Of a stretch of 38,224 nt of DNA, positions 30,167 to 38,224 are shown one piece after another; the first letter of the stretch is position 1; each line of letters opens with the position of its first letter. The DNA is from a virus: the IMG/VR virus record IMGVR_UViG_3300042467_001002, positions 1 through 38,224 of that record; one strand, given 5' to 3'. The notes beneath the pieces are model-generated. The model had not been told where the DNA came from, searched no databases, and saw nothing but the letters and a program-made list of their open reading frames with translations. The position numbers were made by a program, and so were the translations under genes.

Positions 30167-31717
30167 ATGAAGACACCGATCCTCGGGTCATCGTATGTGG
30201 TGCGCAGCCCAAACGCGGCTGACGCGCGCATGGTCAACTTGTACCCCGAAGTCATTCCCGAGGGCGGCAAAGAGCCGGCATATTTGCAGCGTTGCCCTGG
30301 CATGGAGCTGATCGCATCTGTTGGATCAGGGCCGATTCGCGGGCTTTGGAACCGCGAGAACGACATCTACATTGCATCGGGCAATGAGCTGTTTAAGATG
30401 ACGCCGAACATTACGATCACTAAGCTCGGCGACATTACGGGCACGGGGCCGGTATCTATGGCCGACAACGGCTTGCAGCTCTTTGTAGCCTGTAACCCAG
30501 ACGGATACATTTACAATTTCACCACAGGCGTCTTTGCGCAGATTACCGATCCAGACTTCCCCGGTGCCGTCACCGTAGGGTATCTGGATGGGTACTTTGT
30601 TTTCAACGAGCCCGATAGCCAACGCGTTTGGGTGACAAAGCTGCTCGACGGTTTATCTATTGACCCGCTTGATTTTGCGTCAGCGGAAGGTTCGCCTGAC
30701 GGCCTTGTAGCCGTTATGATCGACCACCGCGAAGCGTGGCTTTTTGGCACTAACTCAACCGAAGTCTGGTACAACTCGGGCAATATCGACTTTCCGTTAG
30801 AGCGCATCCAAGGCGCCTACAACGAAGTCGGCTGCATCGCGCCGTACTCGGTCGCCAAGCTCGACAATACGATCTTTTGGCTTGGCGCGGATGCTCGCGG
30901 GCGTGGGGTCGTTTACCGCGCAAATGGCTACCAAGCCGTACGCGTATCAACACACGCCGTTGAGTTTGCTATTCAGCAATACAGCGATATGTCCGACGCG
31001 CTGGCCTACACGTACCAGCAGGACGGCCACGCGTTTTACGTGTTGATCTTTCCATCCGCCGATACGACGTGGGTGTTTGACGCCGCGACCGGCGCTTGGC
31101 ACGAACGTGCTGCGCTCGTCAATGGCGAGTACAAGCGCCATCGGTCTAACTGCCATGCGGCCTTCAATGGTTATCCGACGATTGGCGACTACCAAAACGG
31201 CAACATCTACCAGTTCAAACTGGACGTTTACTTAGATGCCGGTGTTGTGCAGAAATGGCTGCGCCGTTGGCGCGCGCTGCCAACCGGGCAAAACAATCTT
31301 ACCCGCACAATCCATCACCAGTTGCAGCTTGACTGCCAGACGGGTGTGGGCCTTTCGGGCGACGCGTCGTCGTCGGCGCTGGATTTGATTCTATCCACCG
31401 AGGGCGCTATAGAAATTGAAACCAACCAAGCTGTAGCGCCTAACACCACACCAAGCTCGCTCTATGCGCTGATTGGCCCAAACGTCGGCACCGATCCGCA
31501 GGTTATGCTGCGCTGGTCAGACGACGGTGGGCACACTTGGAGCAATGAATATTGGCGCGACATGGGGCCAATCGGCGCTACGCAAACCCGCGTCATCTGG
31601 CGCCGCCTCGGCGCGACGATGAAGTCGCGCGACCGCGTGTATGAAGTGTCGGGAACCGATCCCGTTATCGTAGCGATTATGGGAGCGGAGCTACAGCTTA
31701 GCCCGACGACCGCATGA
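30167..31717 (+). CDS. Packaged-DNA stabilisation protein, P22 gp10-like
   Basis: 516 aa. Typical features of the gp10 family: GSSYVVRSPNAADARMVNLY, RCPGMELIASVGSGPIRGLW, a beta-propeller-like body of repeated strands (TGPVSMADNGLQLFVAC, LDGYFVFNEPDSQRVWVT), HREAWLFGTNSTEVWYNSG, WLGADARGRGVVYRANGYQA and TWVFDAATGAWHERA. In P22 this protein binds below gp4 and seals the DNA-filled head. The gene is followed by a 4-base overlap (ATGA) with the next one. Confidence 0.85.
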   Translation: MKTPILGSSYVVRSPNAADARMVNLYPEVIPEGGKEPAYLQRCPGMELIASVGSGPIRGLWNRENDIYIASGNELFKMTPNITITKLGDITGTGPVSMADNGLQLFVACNPDGYIYNFTTGVFAQITDPDFPGAVTVGYLDGYFVFNEPDSQRVWVTKLLDGLSIDPLDFASAEGSPDGLVAVMIDHREAWLFGTNSTEVWYNSGNIDFPLERIQGAYNEVGCIAPYSVAKLDNTIFWLGADARGRGVVYRANGYQAVRVSTHAVEFAIQQYSDMSDALAYTYQQDGHAFYVLIFPSADTTWVFDAATGAWHERAALVNGEYKRHRSNCHAAFNGYPTIGDYQNGNIYQFKLDVYLDAGVVQKWLRRWRALPTGQNNLTRTIHHQLQLDCQTGVGLSGDASSSALDLILSTEGAIEIETNQAVAPNTTPSSLYALIGPNVGTDPQVMLRWSDDGGHTWSNEYWRDMGPIGATQTRVIWRRLGATMKSRDRVYEVSGTDPVIVAIMGAELQLSPTTA

Positions 31718-32424
31718 CCGTACCCAATACGACTAACATTCCGGCGCCTCGCGTGCCGTTTGTGGACGAGCGAACGGGCGTCATTTCGCGCGAGTGGTTT
31801 CGGTTTCTTAACAACCAGTTCCAACTGACCGGCGGCGGCACGACCGCCATCTCGCTTGCTGACCTTGAGTTAGCGCCGTACAGCGACGCCGCGACTGAGG
31901 CTGAGCTGACTGCTACGCAGGCAAGGGTTGAAGCGTTAGAGCTGCGCCCACCTCGGTTAGAGTTTACGCCTGTAAGTTTTGGGTCGTTCTTCTCTACGCA
32001 AACGCAAGCGGCGACCACAATCAACACTGCTAAGGCCATTACGTACAATAACGCCGATACGGCATACGGCATTTACCGCGACCCGGCTGACAACAGCAAA
32101 ATCAAGGTCTCGCGGCCTGCCATCTACAACGTGCAGTTTTCTATTCAGGTGGACAAGACTTCGGGCGGCAGCGGCAAGTTTTATATCTGGCCAGCTATCA
32201 ATGGCACAGCCGTCGCTAATTCAGGTTCGTTGATTCAAATTCAGGGTAATGACGCCGAACTTTTCTCCGCAGCAAACTATTTTTTGCCGCTATCCAACGG
32301 CGACTATTTTCAGCTATATTTTTCCGTTGACAGCCTTGACGTGCAGTTGCAGCACTTTGCGGCTTCTAGCCCTGTGCCCGCTATTCCATCCGTCATCTTA
32401 ACCGTGATGCAGGTGTACATATGA
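31714..32424 (+). CDS. Tail structural protein with C-terminal jelly-roll-like domain
   Basis: 236 aa, ATG overlapping the gp10-like stop. The start (PRVPFVDERTGVISREWFRF, LNNQFQLTGGG) is a recurrent N-terminal motif of podovirus tail proteins. A short coiled coil (ATEAELTATQARVEALELRP) follows, and the last about 140 residues (YNVQFSIQVDKTSGGSGKFY and FYIWPAINGTAVANS) look like a C1q/TNF-type jelly roll, which often binds receptors or trimerises. It overlaps the next gene by 4 bases. Confidence 0.6.
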   Translation: MTVPNTTNIPAPRVPFVDERTGVISREWFRFLNNQFQLTGGGTTAISLADLELAPYSDAATEAELTATQARVEALELRPPRLEFTPVSFGSFFSTQTQAATTINTAKAITYNNADTAYGIYRDPADNSKIKVSRPAIYNVQFSIQVDKTSGGSGKFYIWPAINGTAVANSGSLIQIQGNDAELFSAANYFLPLSNGDYFQLYFSVDSLDVQLQHFAASSPVPAIPSVILTVMQVYI

Positions 32425-33221
32425 CCGTGTTTCTCTCCCCGCTGGCCGGTGCCGGCGCGCAGTTTTTTGACGGTGCGGGCAACCCGCTTTCGGGCGGTCG
32501 CATCTTTACCTACACGGCAGGCACGACCACGCCCGAGGCAACCTACACCAGCATTGGTGGTGGCACTGCGCACCCTAATCCGATTGTGCTCAACTCTGAA
32601 GGGCGCGTACCGGCGGAGATTTGGCTAACGGAAGCGGTTAGCTATAAGTTTGTGCTGCAAAATGCCGCTGGCGTGCAGATCGGCACATACGACGACATTT
32701 CCGGCGTCAACGATTTGACGGTCTCGGGTATTAGTTGGTCTAACGTTTCAGGCACACCGACTACGTTGGCAGGTTATGGCATCACGGATGCGCTGTCCTC
32801 GGCGACCGCTGCTGCAACCTACGCACCGATTGCCAGCCCAACCTTTACCGGCACGGTGCTGATTCCCGACAACGCGCCGAGCAACACGAACTACCCGGTT
32901 GGATACCGTGAGGCGCCGCTTAACAGCCAAACGACGGGCTATACGTTGGTTGCTTCGGATGCCGGCAAAACTATCGTAATGAACGGTAGCAGCGTGACGC
33001 TGACCATTCCAGCCAACTCTGCTGTACCCTTTCCGACGGGAACGGTGTTTATTGTGATTAACGTCAACAGCACTGCGCTGTCGATTGCCATTACTTCTGA
33101 CACCTTGACGCTGGTTAACAGCACTACGACCGGCACGCGGACACTTGCGCGAAACGGCGTGGCGACCTGCATCAAGATCGGCGCGACTGCGTGGCTTATC
33201 AGTGGAGCGGGTTTGACCTAA
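32421..33221 (+). CDS. Tail fibre protein with tailspike-type head-binding domain
   Basis: 266 aa, start overlapping the previous stop. Residues about 10-95 (AGAQFFDGAGNPLSGGRIFT, YTAGTTTPEATYTSIGGGTA, HPNPIVLNSEGRVPAEIWL, YKFVLQNAAG) are a clear version of the P22 tailspike-like head-binding adaptor. The middle (TAAATYAPIASPTFTG) is a fibre repeat, and the C-terminus (TVFIVINVNSTALSIAI, WLISGAGLT) is a small beta domain as in other proteins here. It should attach to the virion and form a short fibre. Confidence 0.72.
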   Translation: MTVFLSPLAGAGAQFFDGAGNPLSGGRIFTYTAGTTTPEATYTSIGGGTAHPNPIVLNSEGRVPAEIWLTEAVSYKFVLQNAAGVQIGTYDDISGVNDLTVSGISWSNVSGTPTTLAGYGITDALSSATAAATYAPIASPTFTGTVLIPDNAPSNTNYPVGYREAPLNSQTTGYTLVASDAGKTIVMNGSSVTLTIPANSAVPFPTGTVFIVINVNSTALSIAITSDTLTLVNSTTTGTRTLARNGVATCIKIGATAWLISGAGLT

Positions 33222-33853
33222 TGAGCGGCGCTACTCTTGTTGCGTTTATCAACGGCAGCACCGGCGGCGCTGGGGCTGGCGTGTTCGATTTTTCTGAGCC
33301 AGGGTCGGGATCGGTTACGATTCCTTCGGGCGCGACGGGCGTAACAATTCAAGTCTGGGGCGCGGGCGGCGGCGGCGGGTACGGCTACTTAGGCGAAATC
33401 GCTCCCGGTGAGCCTGAAGTATTCCCCGGCGGTGGTGGTGGCGGTGGGGGCTACAGCAAAACCATTTTGGTGCTGGGCGGCGGCGACGCCCTCAAAACCA
33501 TCAATTATATTGTCGGCGCAGGCGGGATCGGCGGCACGGGCTTCTCGCCTAACGGCGAACCAGGCACGTTCTCCAACGTGTCAAGCGGCACGTATACGAT
33601 TACGACGATGACCGGCGGCGGCGGTAACGGCGGCGACTCGGGCCAGTTTGCTCAGCAAGGCACTGGCGGTACGGCTACGGGCGGCAACACGACGAACACG
33701 CCGGGTAATGGCGGAGCGTTCTTTACGCAAGCAGGCGCCACAGGTATTGCCGGCGATGCTAGCCTAACGGCAGGTGCAGGCGGTAACGGCGGGTTCTTCT
33801 TCGACGGCGACGTGGGGCTTTCGGGTCGCGTGCGGTTTGTCTTTACATTCTAA
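33221..33853 (+). CDS. Glycine-rich fibre tip protein
   Basis: 210 aa from the ATG at 33221, overlapping the previous stop (TAATG); the longer frame is a shadow. Start: MSGATLVAFINGSTGGAGAG. Then VTIPSGATGVTIQVWGAGGG and several poly-Gly blocks (up to 8 Gly) form the known 'glycine-rich' domain, comparable to polyglycine-sandwich adhesins of T-even phages. Together with the preceding gene it may form the receptor-binding end of a fibre. Confidence 0.6.
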   Translation: MSGATLVAFINGSTGGAGAGVFDFSEPGSGSVTIPSGATGVTIQVWGAGGGGGYGYLGEIAPGEPEVFPGGGGGGGGYSKTILVLGGGDALKTINYIVGAGGIGGTGFSPNGEPGTFSNVSSGTYTITTMTGGGGNGGDSGQFAQQGTGGTATGGNTTNTPGNGGAFFTQAGATGIAGDASLTAGAGGNGGFFFDGDVGLSGRVRFVFTF

Positions 33854-33861
33854 GGTGACGT

Positions 33862-34197
33862 ATGGCAGTTAGCGTAAGAGTCCTCATACCGGCAAAAATT
33901 GCCGAAAACAGCCAAACGACGCAGTACACGGCGACTAACGTGTCGGCCATCATTGACAAGTTTACTGCGACCAACTACAGCAGCTCGGCGGCCACGCTAT
34001 CGGTCAACCTCGTTACGGCCTTTGATAACGCCGGCAACCAGAACCTGATCGTTAAGACCAAAACGCTTCTGCCGTCTGAGACGTACACGTTTCCTGAGCT
34101 GGTCGGGCAGGTGCTTGCGCCGGGCGGGACGATTTCGACGTTGGCCGGCACAGCTACGGCCATCAACATCCGCGCTTCGGGGCGGGAGATTTCGTGA
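33862..34197 (+). CDS. Small tail-associated beta protein, hypothetical
   Basis: 111 aa. It starts MAVSVRVLIPAKIAENSQTT and has the regular strand pattern FTATNYSSSAATLSVNLVTA, then LIVKTKTLLPSETYTFPELV and AINIRASGREIS. I recall this Ig-like short protein ('lipa....tqYta....aiiDkfT..N') in fibre clusters of other podoviruses; it is probably structural. Confidence 0.6.
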   Translation: MAVSVRVLIPAKIAENSQTTQYTATNVSAIIDKFTATNYSSSAATLSVNLVTAFDNAGNQNLIVKTKTLLPSETYTFPELVGQVLAPGGTISTLAGTATAINIRASGREIS

Positions 34198-34652
34198 TCG
34201 TCCGTAACGCCATTGCTGAGGACTTGCCGCGTTACCTGCCACTCGCGCAGGCGTTTCATGCGGCGTCCCCGATGCACGGCGTTATCCCGTTTGACGTGGA
34301 CGGCTATTCAGACTTTTACTTACGCGCCATACACGACCCGTCGGTAGGTGTTTGGTTGGCCGAAGACGATGGCAAAATTATTGGCATCGCGGGCGCATTG
34401 TTCTACCCTATGTACTTCAGCCCAACCAATATGGTAGTGCAGGAGTTGTGGTGGTGGCTGACCCCCGAAGCGCGGGGCAAAGGAGCCGGCCAAGCCATGT
34501 ACGATACGATCGAATCGTGGGCAATCGCAAAAAACGCGACAGCACTTTTTATGATTGCCCTTGAAGATGACCGCGCAGGCAAGATGGCTAGCCTGTATGC
34601 ACGAAAAGGGTTTCGTCCTATGGAACGCACGTATATGAGAGAGGTGGCGTAA
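34194..34652 (+). CDS. GNAT-family N-acetyltransferase
   Basis: 152 aa, GTG start overlapping the previous stop (GTGA) with GGGAG upstream. It has the GNAT fold order: IVRNAIAEDLPRYLPLAQAF, VWLAEDDGKIIGIAGALFY, motif A LWWWLTPEARGKGAGQAMYD (the RGKGAG loop binds the acetyl-CoA pyrophosphate), ALFMIALEDDRAG and the C-terminal YARKGFRPMERTYMREV. The substrate is unknown. It sits between fibre and ejection genes, so it may modify a virion or host-envelope component. GNATs in this slot recur in aquatic podoviruses, as far as I recall. Confidence 0.85.
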   Translation: MIVRNAIAEDLPRYLPLAQAFHAASPMHGVIPFDVDGYSDFYLRAIHDPSVGVWLAEDDGKIIGIAGALFYPMYFSPTNMVVQELWWWLTPEARGKGAGQAMYDTIESWAIAKNATALFMIALEDDRAGKMASLYARKGFRPMERTYMREVA

Positions 34653-35425
34653 TGGCCATTGGAACCGCAGCAGCAATCCTTGGCAGCGCCGTTATCGGCG
34701 GCGTCGTCGCTTCTAAAGGCGCTAGTAAAGCGGCTAAAGCACAGACTCAGGCCGCTGAGCAAGCGGCACAAGTGCAGCGCGAGACGTTTGAACGGCAGGT
34801 AGAGCTTCAGGAGCCGTTCCGCCAAGCAGGCATTACATCGCAGAACGAGCTGATGCGTATGCTGGGGCTTAGCGGCGAGCCCGGCACCCCCGGCTACGGA
34901 TCAATCGGCGCGCCGTTTACGGCAGAGCAGATGCAAGCCGACCCCGGCTATGCGTTCCGTCTGGCCGAAGGCGAGAAGGCGCTGGAGCGTATGCAGTCGG
35001 CGCGCGGGCAATACCTTGGCGGCGGCGCTATCCGCGCCGGCGTGCGGTACGGGCAGGAAATGGGCTCGCAAGAGTACATGAACGCCTTTAACCGCGCACA
35101 GGCGCTGATGGGCACGCGCCTTGGCGCACTCGGCAGCCTCTACGGCGGCGGCATGGCAACAGCACAGCAGGTCGCCGGACAGGCCGGCCAAATGGGCTCT
35201 AACATCGGCAACCTAATGATGGGCGCCGGGCAGGCTCGCGCGTCGGGCTATCTCGGCCAAGCGAACGCACTTGCGCAGGCGCTGGGACAAGGCGCTATGG
35301 GATACGGCCTCTATCGGGGCGGGTACTTTGGCCCAACCGGCGGCACGCCGGGCGGCGGGCAGAATTTGGGCCCGTATGGCGGCTCTGCCATACCGTACAC
35401 CGGCCAATACGGTACGGGAGGCTAA
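34652..35425 (+). CDS. DNA ejection protein 1 (P22 gp7-like)
   Basis: 257 aa, ATG overlapping the previous stop (TAATG). It has an N-terminal Gly/Ala membrane-like segment (AAAILGSAVIGGVVASKGAS), then helices AAKAQTQAAEQAAQVQRETF and VELQEPFRQAGITSQNELMR, and a Gly/Met/Gln-rich C-terminus. This is the plan of small podovirus DNA transfer proteins (P22 gp7), which leave the head first and help form a channel across the envelope. It begins a set of three such genes. Confidence 0.72.
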   Translation: MAIGTAAAILGSAVIGGVVASKGASKAAKAQTQAAEQAAQVQRETFERQVELQEPFRQAGITSQNELMRMLGLSGEPGTPGYGSIGAPFTAEQMQADPGYAFRLAEGEKALERMQSARGQYLGGGAIRAGVRYGQEMGSQEYMNAFNRAQALMGTRLGALGSLYGGGMATAQQVAGQAGQMGSNIGNLMMGAGQARASGYLGQANALAQALGQGAMGYGLYRGGYFGPTGGTPGGGQNLGPYGGSAIPYTGQYGTGG

Positions 35426-35428
35426 GTC

Positions 35429-36655
35429 ATGGCAGTTATCGGTGCAACCCAGTTGGAGCCCGTCAATGTCCTTGGCCAATACGTGCAGGGGCTAGAAGCG
35501 GGACGCGCCGCAAAACGGCAACGCGCGGTGGACGAAGCGGCTATGGCCGAAGCCCAGCGTGCAGCCGAGCTGCGTAACTTTCTTTTGGCTACGCCTGACC
35601 TGACCACGGCTGAAGCGCAAAACCAGCTTATGCGATTTGGCAAGCCTGGCGCCGAGATGGCCGCCTCGTTTGCCGACATCGCAGGTAAGCGCGCCACGGC
35701 AGAAAAGACGGGCCTTGAGGTTCGCGGTCTTGAAGCCAAGCAGGCCGACGAAAACTATGGCCGGTTCCAGAAAACGCTTGGCGATTTGGCGTACGGCGAA
35801 GCGCCCCCAACCAAAGATCAAGTGCTTGACCAGTTAGACTTTATGATCGCGCAAGGCACCATCGTGCCGCAGTTCCGCGATTATGCTGCTAGCGCCTTGC
35901 CGGACGACCCTATGCAGCTTCAGGCTGCGCTGCGCGGCCAGTTCTTGTCGCAGATTCCGCCGGCTGAACGGGCCAAGCTGTTCATACCCATGTCGGCTGC
36001 GGTTGAGGCGCAAAAGGCTCGCATCGCTGGTGCGGGCGCGGCTCGCACCACGGTTAACCTACCGCCTGCCGGCAAAAAATTTAGCGAAACGCTGGGCGAA
36101 ACCGCCGGCAAGCGCTTGGATGACTTCCGCACTAAAGCAGAGTCGGCGGTGTCTTCGCTGCAAAACGCTGAGCAACTTGCGCCGTTGCTCAACGATCCGA
36201 AGTTTATTTCGGGCACGTTGGCTAACGCGCGTCTGGCTGTTGCTAAGGCTGTGGGTATTGACGTGTCGGCAACCGAATCATACTTTGCGGGCGTGGGCCA
36301 ACAGGTTGCCGAGCGTATTACGGCGTTTGGTGCCGGTACGGGCCTTTCGGATGCTGACCGTGAGTTTGCTAAGAAGATTGCGGCAGGCGAAGAAACGCTG
36401 TCGGTTGAATCCATTCGACGCATTATTCGCATCAATAACGAGTCGGCTGAAAATGTCATCAATCGCTACAACAAAGAACGCGATATGCTGGCTAAGAAAG
36501 AGCCTGAAGTGCTGGACTATTATCCCGAAGTTAAGTTTGAGCGCCGCGCGGCAGCGCAGTTGTCGCCGGCAGATCAAGAAGCTCTTAACTGGGCTAACTC
36601 CAATCCGCGCGATCCGCGCGCGGCGCAAATCAAGCAGCGACTTGGAGCACGTTAA
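35429..36655 (+). CDS. DNA ejection protein 2 (P22 gp20-like role)
   Basis: 408 aa, ATG 3 bases after the previous stop. The N-terminus (MAVIGATQLEPVNVLGQYVQ) is followed by a very helical Ala/Glu/Arg/Gln-rich region (to about 110), a middle part with QIPPAERAKLFIPMSAAV, a TVNLPPAGKKFSETLGE linker, and a helical C-terminus (LSVESIRRIIRINNESAENV and YYPEVKFERRAA). It has no enzymatic motif. The N-terminal plan recurs in podovirus internal virion proteins, and the gp20-like role is inferred from gene order. Confidence 0.62.
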   Translation: MAVIGATQLEPVNVLGQYVQGLEAGRAAKRQRAVDEAAMAEAQRAAELRNFLLATPDLTTAEAQNQLMRFGKPGAEMAASFADIAGKRATAEKTGLEVRGLEAKQADENYGRFQKTLGDLAYGEAPPTKDQVLDQLDFMIAQGTIVPQFRDYAASALPDDPMQLQAALRGQFLSQIPPAERAKLFIPMSAAVEAQKARIAGAGAARTTVNLPPAGKKFSETLGETAGKRLDDFRTKAESAVSSLQNAEQLAPLLNDPKFISGTLANARLAVAKAVGIDVSATESYFAGVGQQVAERITAFGAGTGLSDADREFAKKIAAGEETLSVESIRRIIRINNESAENVINRYNKERDMLAKKEPEVLDYYPEVKFERRAAAQLSPADQEALNWANSNPRDPRAAQIKQRLGAR

Positions 36656-36657
36656 CT

Positions 36658-38224
36658 ATGGCCTTTGATCCAGACGCGTATCTGGCGCAAAAGAAGCCAT
36701 CTACCGCACCGGCGTTTGACCCCGATGCGTACTTGGCTCAACAGCGTCAGGATGTCATGCCGACCGGGCGCACATGGTCGCAGGTCGGACGAGAAGCCAT
36801 TAGCAACATTCCCGAAAGCGGGATGCAAATGCTTAAAGGCTTGTACACGGCAGTCACGCGTCCGCGCGAGACGCTAGAAGAACTCGGCGAAGTGTTGACC
36901 GGCGCGTATGCTCGGTTTATTCCGCAAGAGTGGATGGCGCGACCCGACAAGGCTGCGGAGTTTATTGCAAAAGCCGATGCAGTCGGCGGTGTCTACCGCG
37001 ACCGTTACGGCAGCGTTGAGGCGCTCAAGAACACCATTGCTACAGACCCCGTTGGCTTCGCCGCCGACGTGTCTACGCTAGCGGGCGCGGGTGCCGTAGC
37101 GGCGCCGGGGCGTGCTGGTCAAGTGCTTGGCACCGTCTCTCGCGTTACGGACCCCACACGCGTCATTACGGCGCCTATTGCAATGGCAGGCCGTGCTGGT
37201 ATTAACGCGCTGGAACGCGCAGCAATCGGTGGTAAGGCCAACGTGCTGCTTGAGGCCGCTGAAGGCCGCGCGCCCGAGATCATCAACGCGCTGCGCCAGC
37301 AGCCTGAGATCGTACCGGGCGCCATACCGACGGCTGGCGAAGCCGCAGCGCCTGTAGGCGCAACGCGCTTCGCGGCGCTGCAAGAGTCGGCAGAGAAGAT
37401 TCTGCCCTCCGCGTACATGGCACGCCGACAAGCCCAAGACGCCGCTCGCGCGGCTTCTATCCGCGAGGTGGGCGGCACTGAGGCACAGCTTACGTCGGCT
37501 AGAATGGCCCGCGCGGCTGAAGCTAATTTGCTTTACGGGCAGGCTGGCGCCAAAGCCGTCGCCGAAGACGCTACGCTTAAAGCCTTGCAATCGCGTCCGT
37601 CAGTGAAAAAAGCGTTTGACCGCGCTAAAGACTTGGCGGCAGAAGAAGGCGCGTCGTTTGGTGCAAGCGGTAGTTATACCGCTGCCGACATGCACTACGT
37701 TAAAATGGCGCTAGATGATTTGGTGCAAAACCCCGCGACTTATGGCATTGGCAAAGTTGAAGCCAGCAAAATCGCCGGCACGCGCAAAGAGTTTATTAGC
37801 TGGTTAGAAGGCCAAGTGCCGGAATATGGCACGGCACGCAGCGCGTTTCAGGCGCGTAGCAAGCCAATTAACCAGATGGAAGTTGGTCAGTACCTTGAGA
37901 GCAAACTGACTTCAGCGCTGCAAGGCGAAGAAAAACTCCGCCCGGCAGCGTTTGCGGGGGCTGTTGAAGCCGCGCCGCAGACGATCCAGCGTGCTGCTGC
38001 GGGCGCGCCGCGCTATGAAAAGCTCTCCGACGTGCTCACGCCCGATCAAGTCAATATCGTCGAAAACATCCGCAAGGACTTGGCGCGCCAGGCAAAGTAC
38101 CGCGAGCAAGCTCGCGCGGCACGCCCGGCTGGCCCCAGTGCTGAGACGGCTGGCACGCAGCTCTTGGTCGAGGCGGCAGGCGGCGTGACGATGCCGACGT
38201 TGCTTAACCGCGTCACGACTGTGG
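36658..38224 (+). CDS. DNA ejection protein 3, N-terminal part (runs off the window), allele B
   Basis: The frame opens at the ATG at 36658, 3 bases after the previous stop, and is still open at the last base. It begins with two copies of FDPDAYLAQ (residues 3-11 and 20-28), a motif I recall at the start of phage internal proteins, then a helical region. From residue 112 it parallels the left-end gene. Continuing at base 1323 gives 606 aa in frame; the left-end allele gives 635. The central region (about residues 275-405) differs strongly between alleles. Function as the third ejection protein is inferred. Confidence 0.62.
   Translation, partial: MAFDPDAYLAQKKPSTAPAFDPDAYLAQQRQDVMPTGRTWSQVGREAISNIPESGMQMLKGLYTAVTRPRETLEELGEVLTGAYARFIPQEWMARPDKAAEFIAKADAVGGVYRDRYGSVEALKNTIATDPVGFAADVSTLAGAGAVAAPGRAGQVLGTVSRVTDPTRVITAPIAMAGRAGINALERAAIGGKANVLLEAAEGRAPEIINALRQQPEIVPGAIPTAGEAAAPVGATRFAALQESAEKILPSAYMARRQAQDAARAASIREVGGTEAQLTSARMARAAEANLLYGQAGAKAVAEDATLKALQSRPSVKKAFDRAKDLAAEEGASFGASGSYTAADMHYVKMALDDLVQNPATYGIGKVEASKIAGTRKEFISWLEGQVPEYGTARSAFQARSKPINQMEVGQYLESKLTSALQGEEKLRPAAFAGAVEAAPQTIQRAAAGAPRYEKLSDVLTPDQVNIVENIRKDLARQAKYREQARAARPAGPSAETAGTQLLVEAAGGVTMPTLLNRVTTV
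36990..38224 (+). repeat. Right copy of the diverged terminal repeat (allele of 1-1322)
   Basis: This is the counterpart of 1-1322: identical over its first 114 and last 127 bases, with a diverged and 87-base-shorter centre. See the left copy. Confidence 0.85.

Noticed and set aside
1-38224. Integrase, attachment site, CI-like repressor or phage RNA polymerase
   Set aside because: No open frame shows the needed motifs, so lysogeny functions are not claimed.

Overview
The window looks like the essentially complete genome, about 37 kb, of a short-tailed tailed phage (Caudoviricetes, podovirus) built on the P22 plan. It has a P22-type portal (722 aa), a scaffold, a P22-type coat protein, gp4-like neck adaptors, a gp10-like DNA stabilisation protein and a set of ejection proteins. 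Small overlapping genes, near-total coding density and the absence of integrase, CI-like repressor, RNA polymerase, tRNA or host genes suggest an uncultivated environmental phage, probably virulent. An E. coli-type LexA box, sigma70-like promoters and an Rz/Rz1 spanin pair point to a Gram-negative host, most likely a beta- or gammaproteobacterium; this is inference. The two ends carry alternative versions of the same gene, so the real molecule is probably circular or circularly permuted, 36.9-37.0 kb.

Layout. (1) 2-1576: 3' part of the last ejection-protein gene. (2) 1587-2995: lysis cassette (holin-like, coiled-coil/membrane proteins, M15 endolysin, nested Rz/Rz1), followed by an HExxH protein and a metallophosphoesterase to 4368. 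(3) 4339-6120, leftward: small protein, SNF2-like helicase, VRR-NUC nuclease. (4) 6208-12327, rightward replication block: DUF2800 Cas4-like nuclease, a companion protein, family A DNA polymerase, primase-helicase. (5) 12332-15246, leftward early block of small overlapping genes, including DUF3310 and a short beta-clamp homologue. (6) 15310-16098: about 790 bp of mostly non-coding DNA with two facing arms of GTGGG/CCCAC repeats around an AT-rich core that holds a LexA-like box; this is the best candidate for the replication origin or master switch. (7) 16099-38224, rightward late block: TerS, TerL, three tiny basic proteins, portal, an AT-rich tailspike/fibre cassette, scaffold, coat, neck, fibres, a GNAT acetyltransferase and three ejection proteins.

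How it fits together. Primase-helicase, PolA, the two-domain clamp and the nucleases would copy the genome, plausibly starting from the 15.3-15.8 kb repeats. TerS and TerL package it through the portal into a scaffolded coat shell. The gp4/gp10-like proteins seal the head, several fibre and tailspike proteins bind and degrade the host surface, and the three ejection proteins carry DNA through the envelope. The most unusual points are the facing repeat array with the LexA-like box, a beta clamp lacking domain 1 that may form a PCNA-like trimer, an all-GC hairpin between the polA Shine-Dalgarno and its start codon, the allelic variation at the contig ends, and the tailspike cassette inserted between portal and scaffold. 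All family assignments are from reading the sequence; no database search was run.
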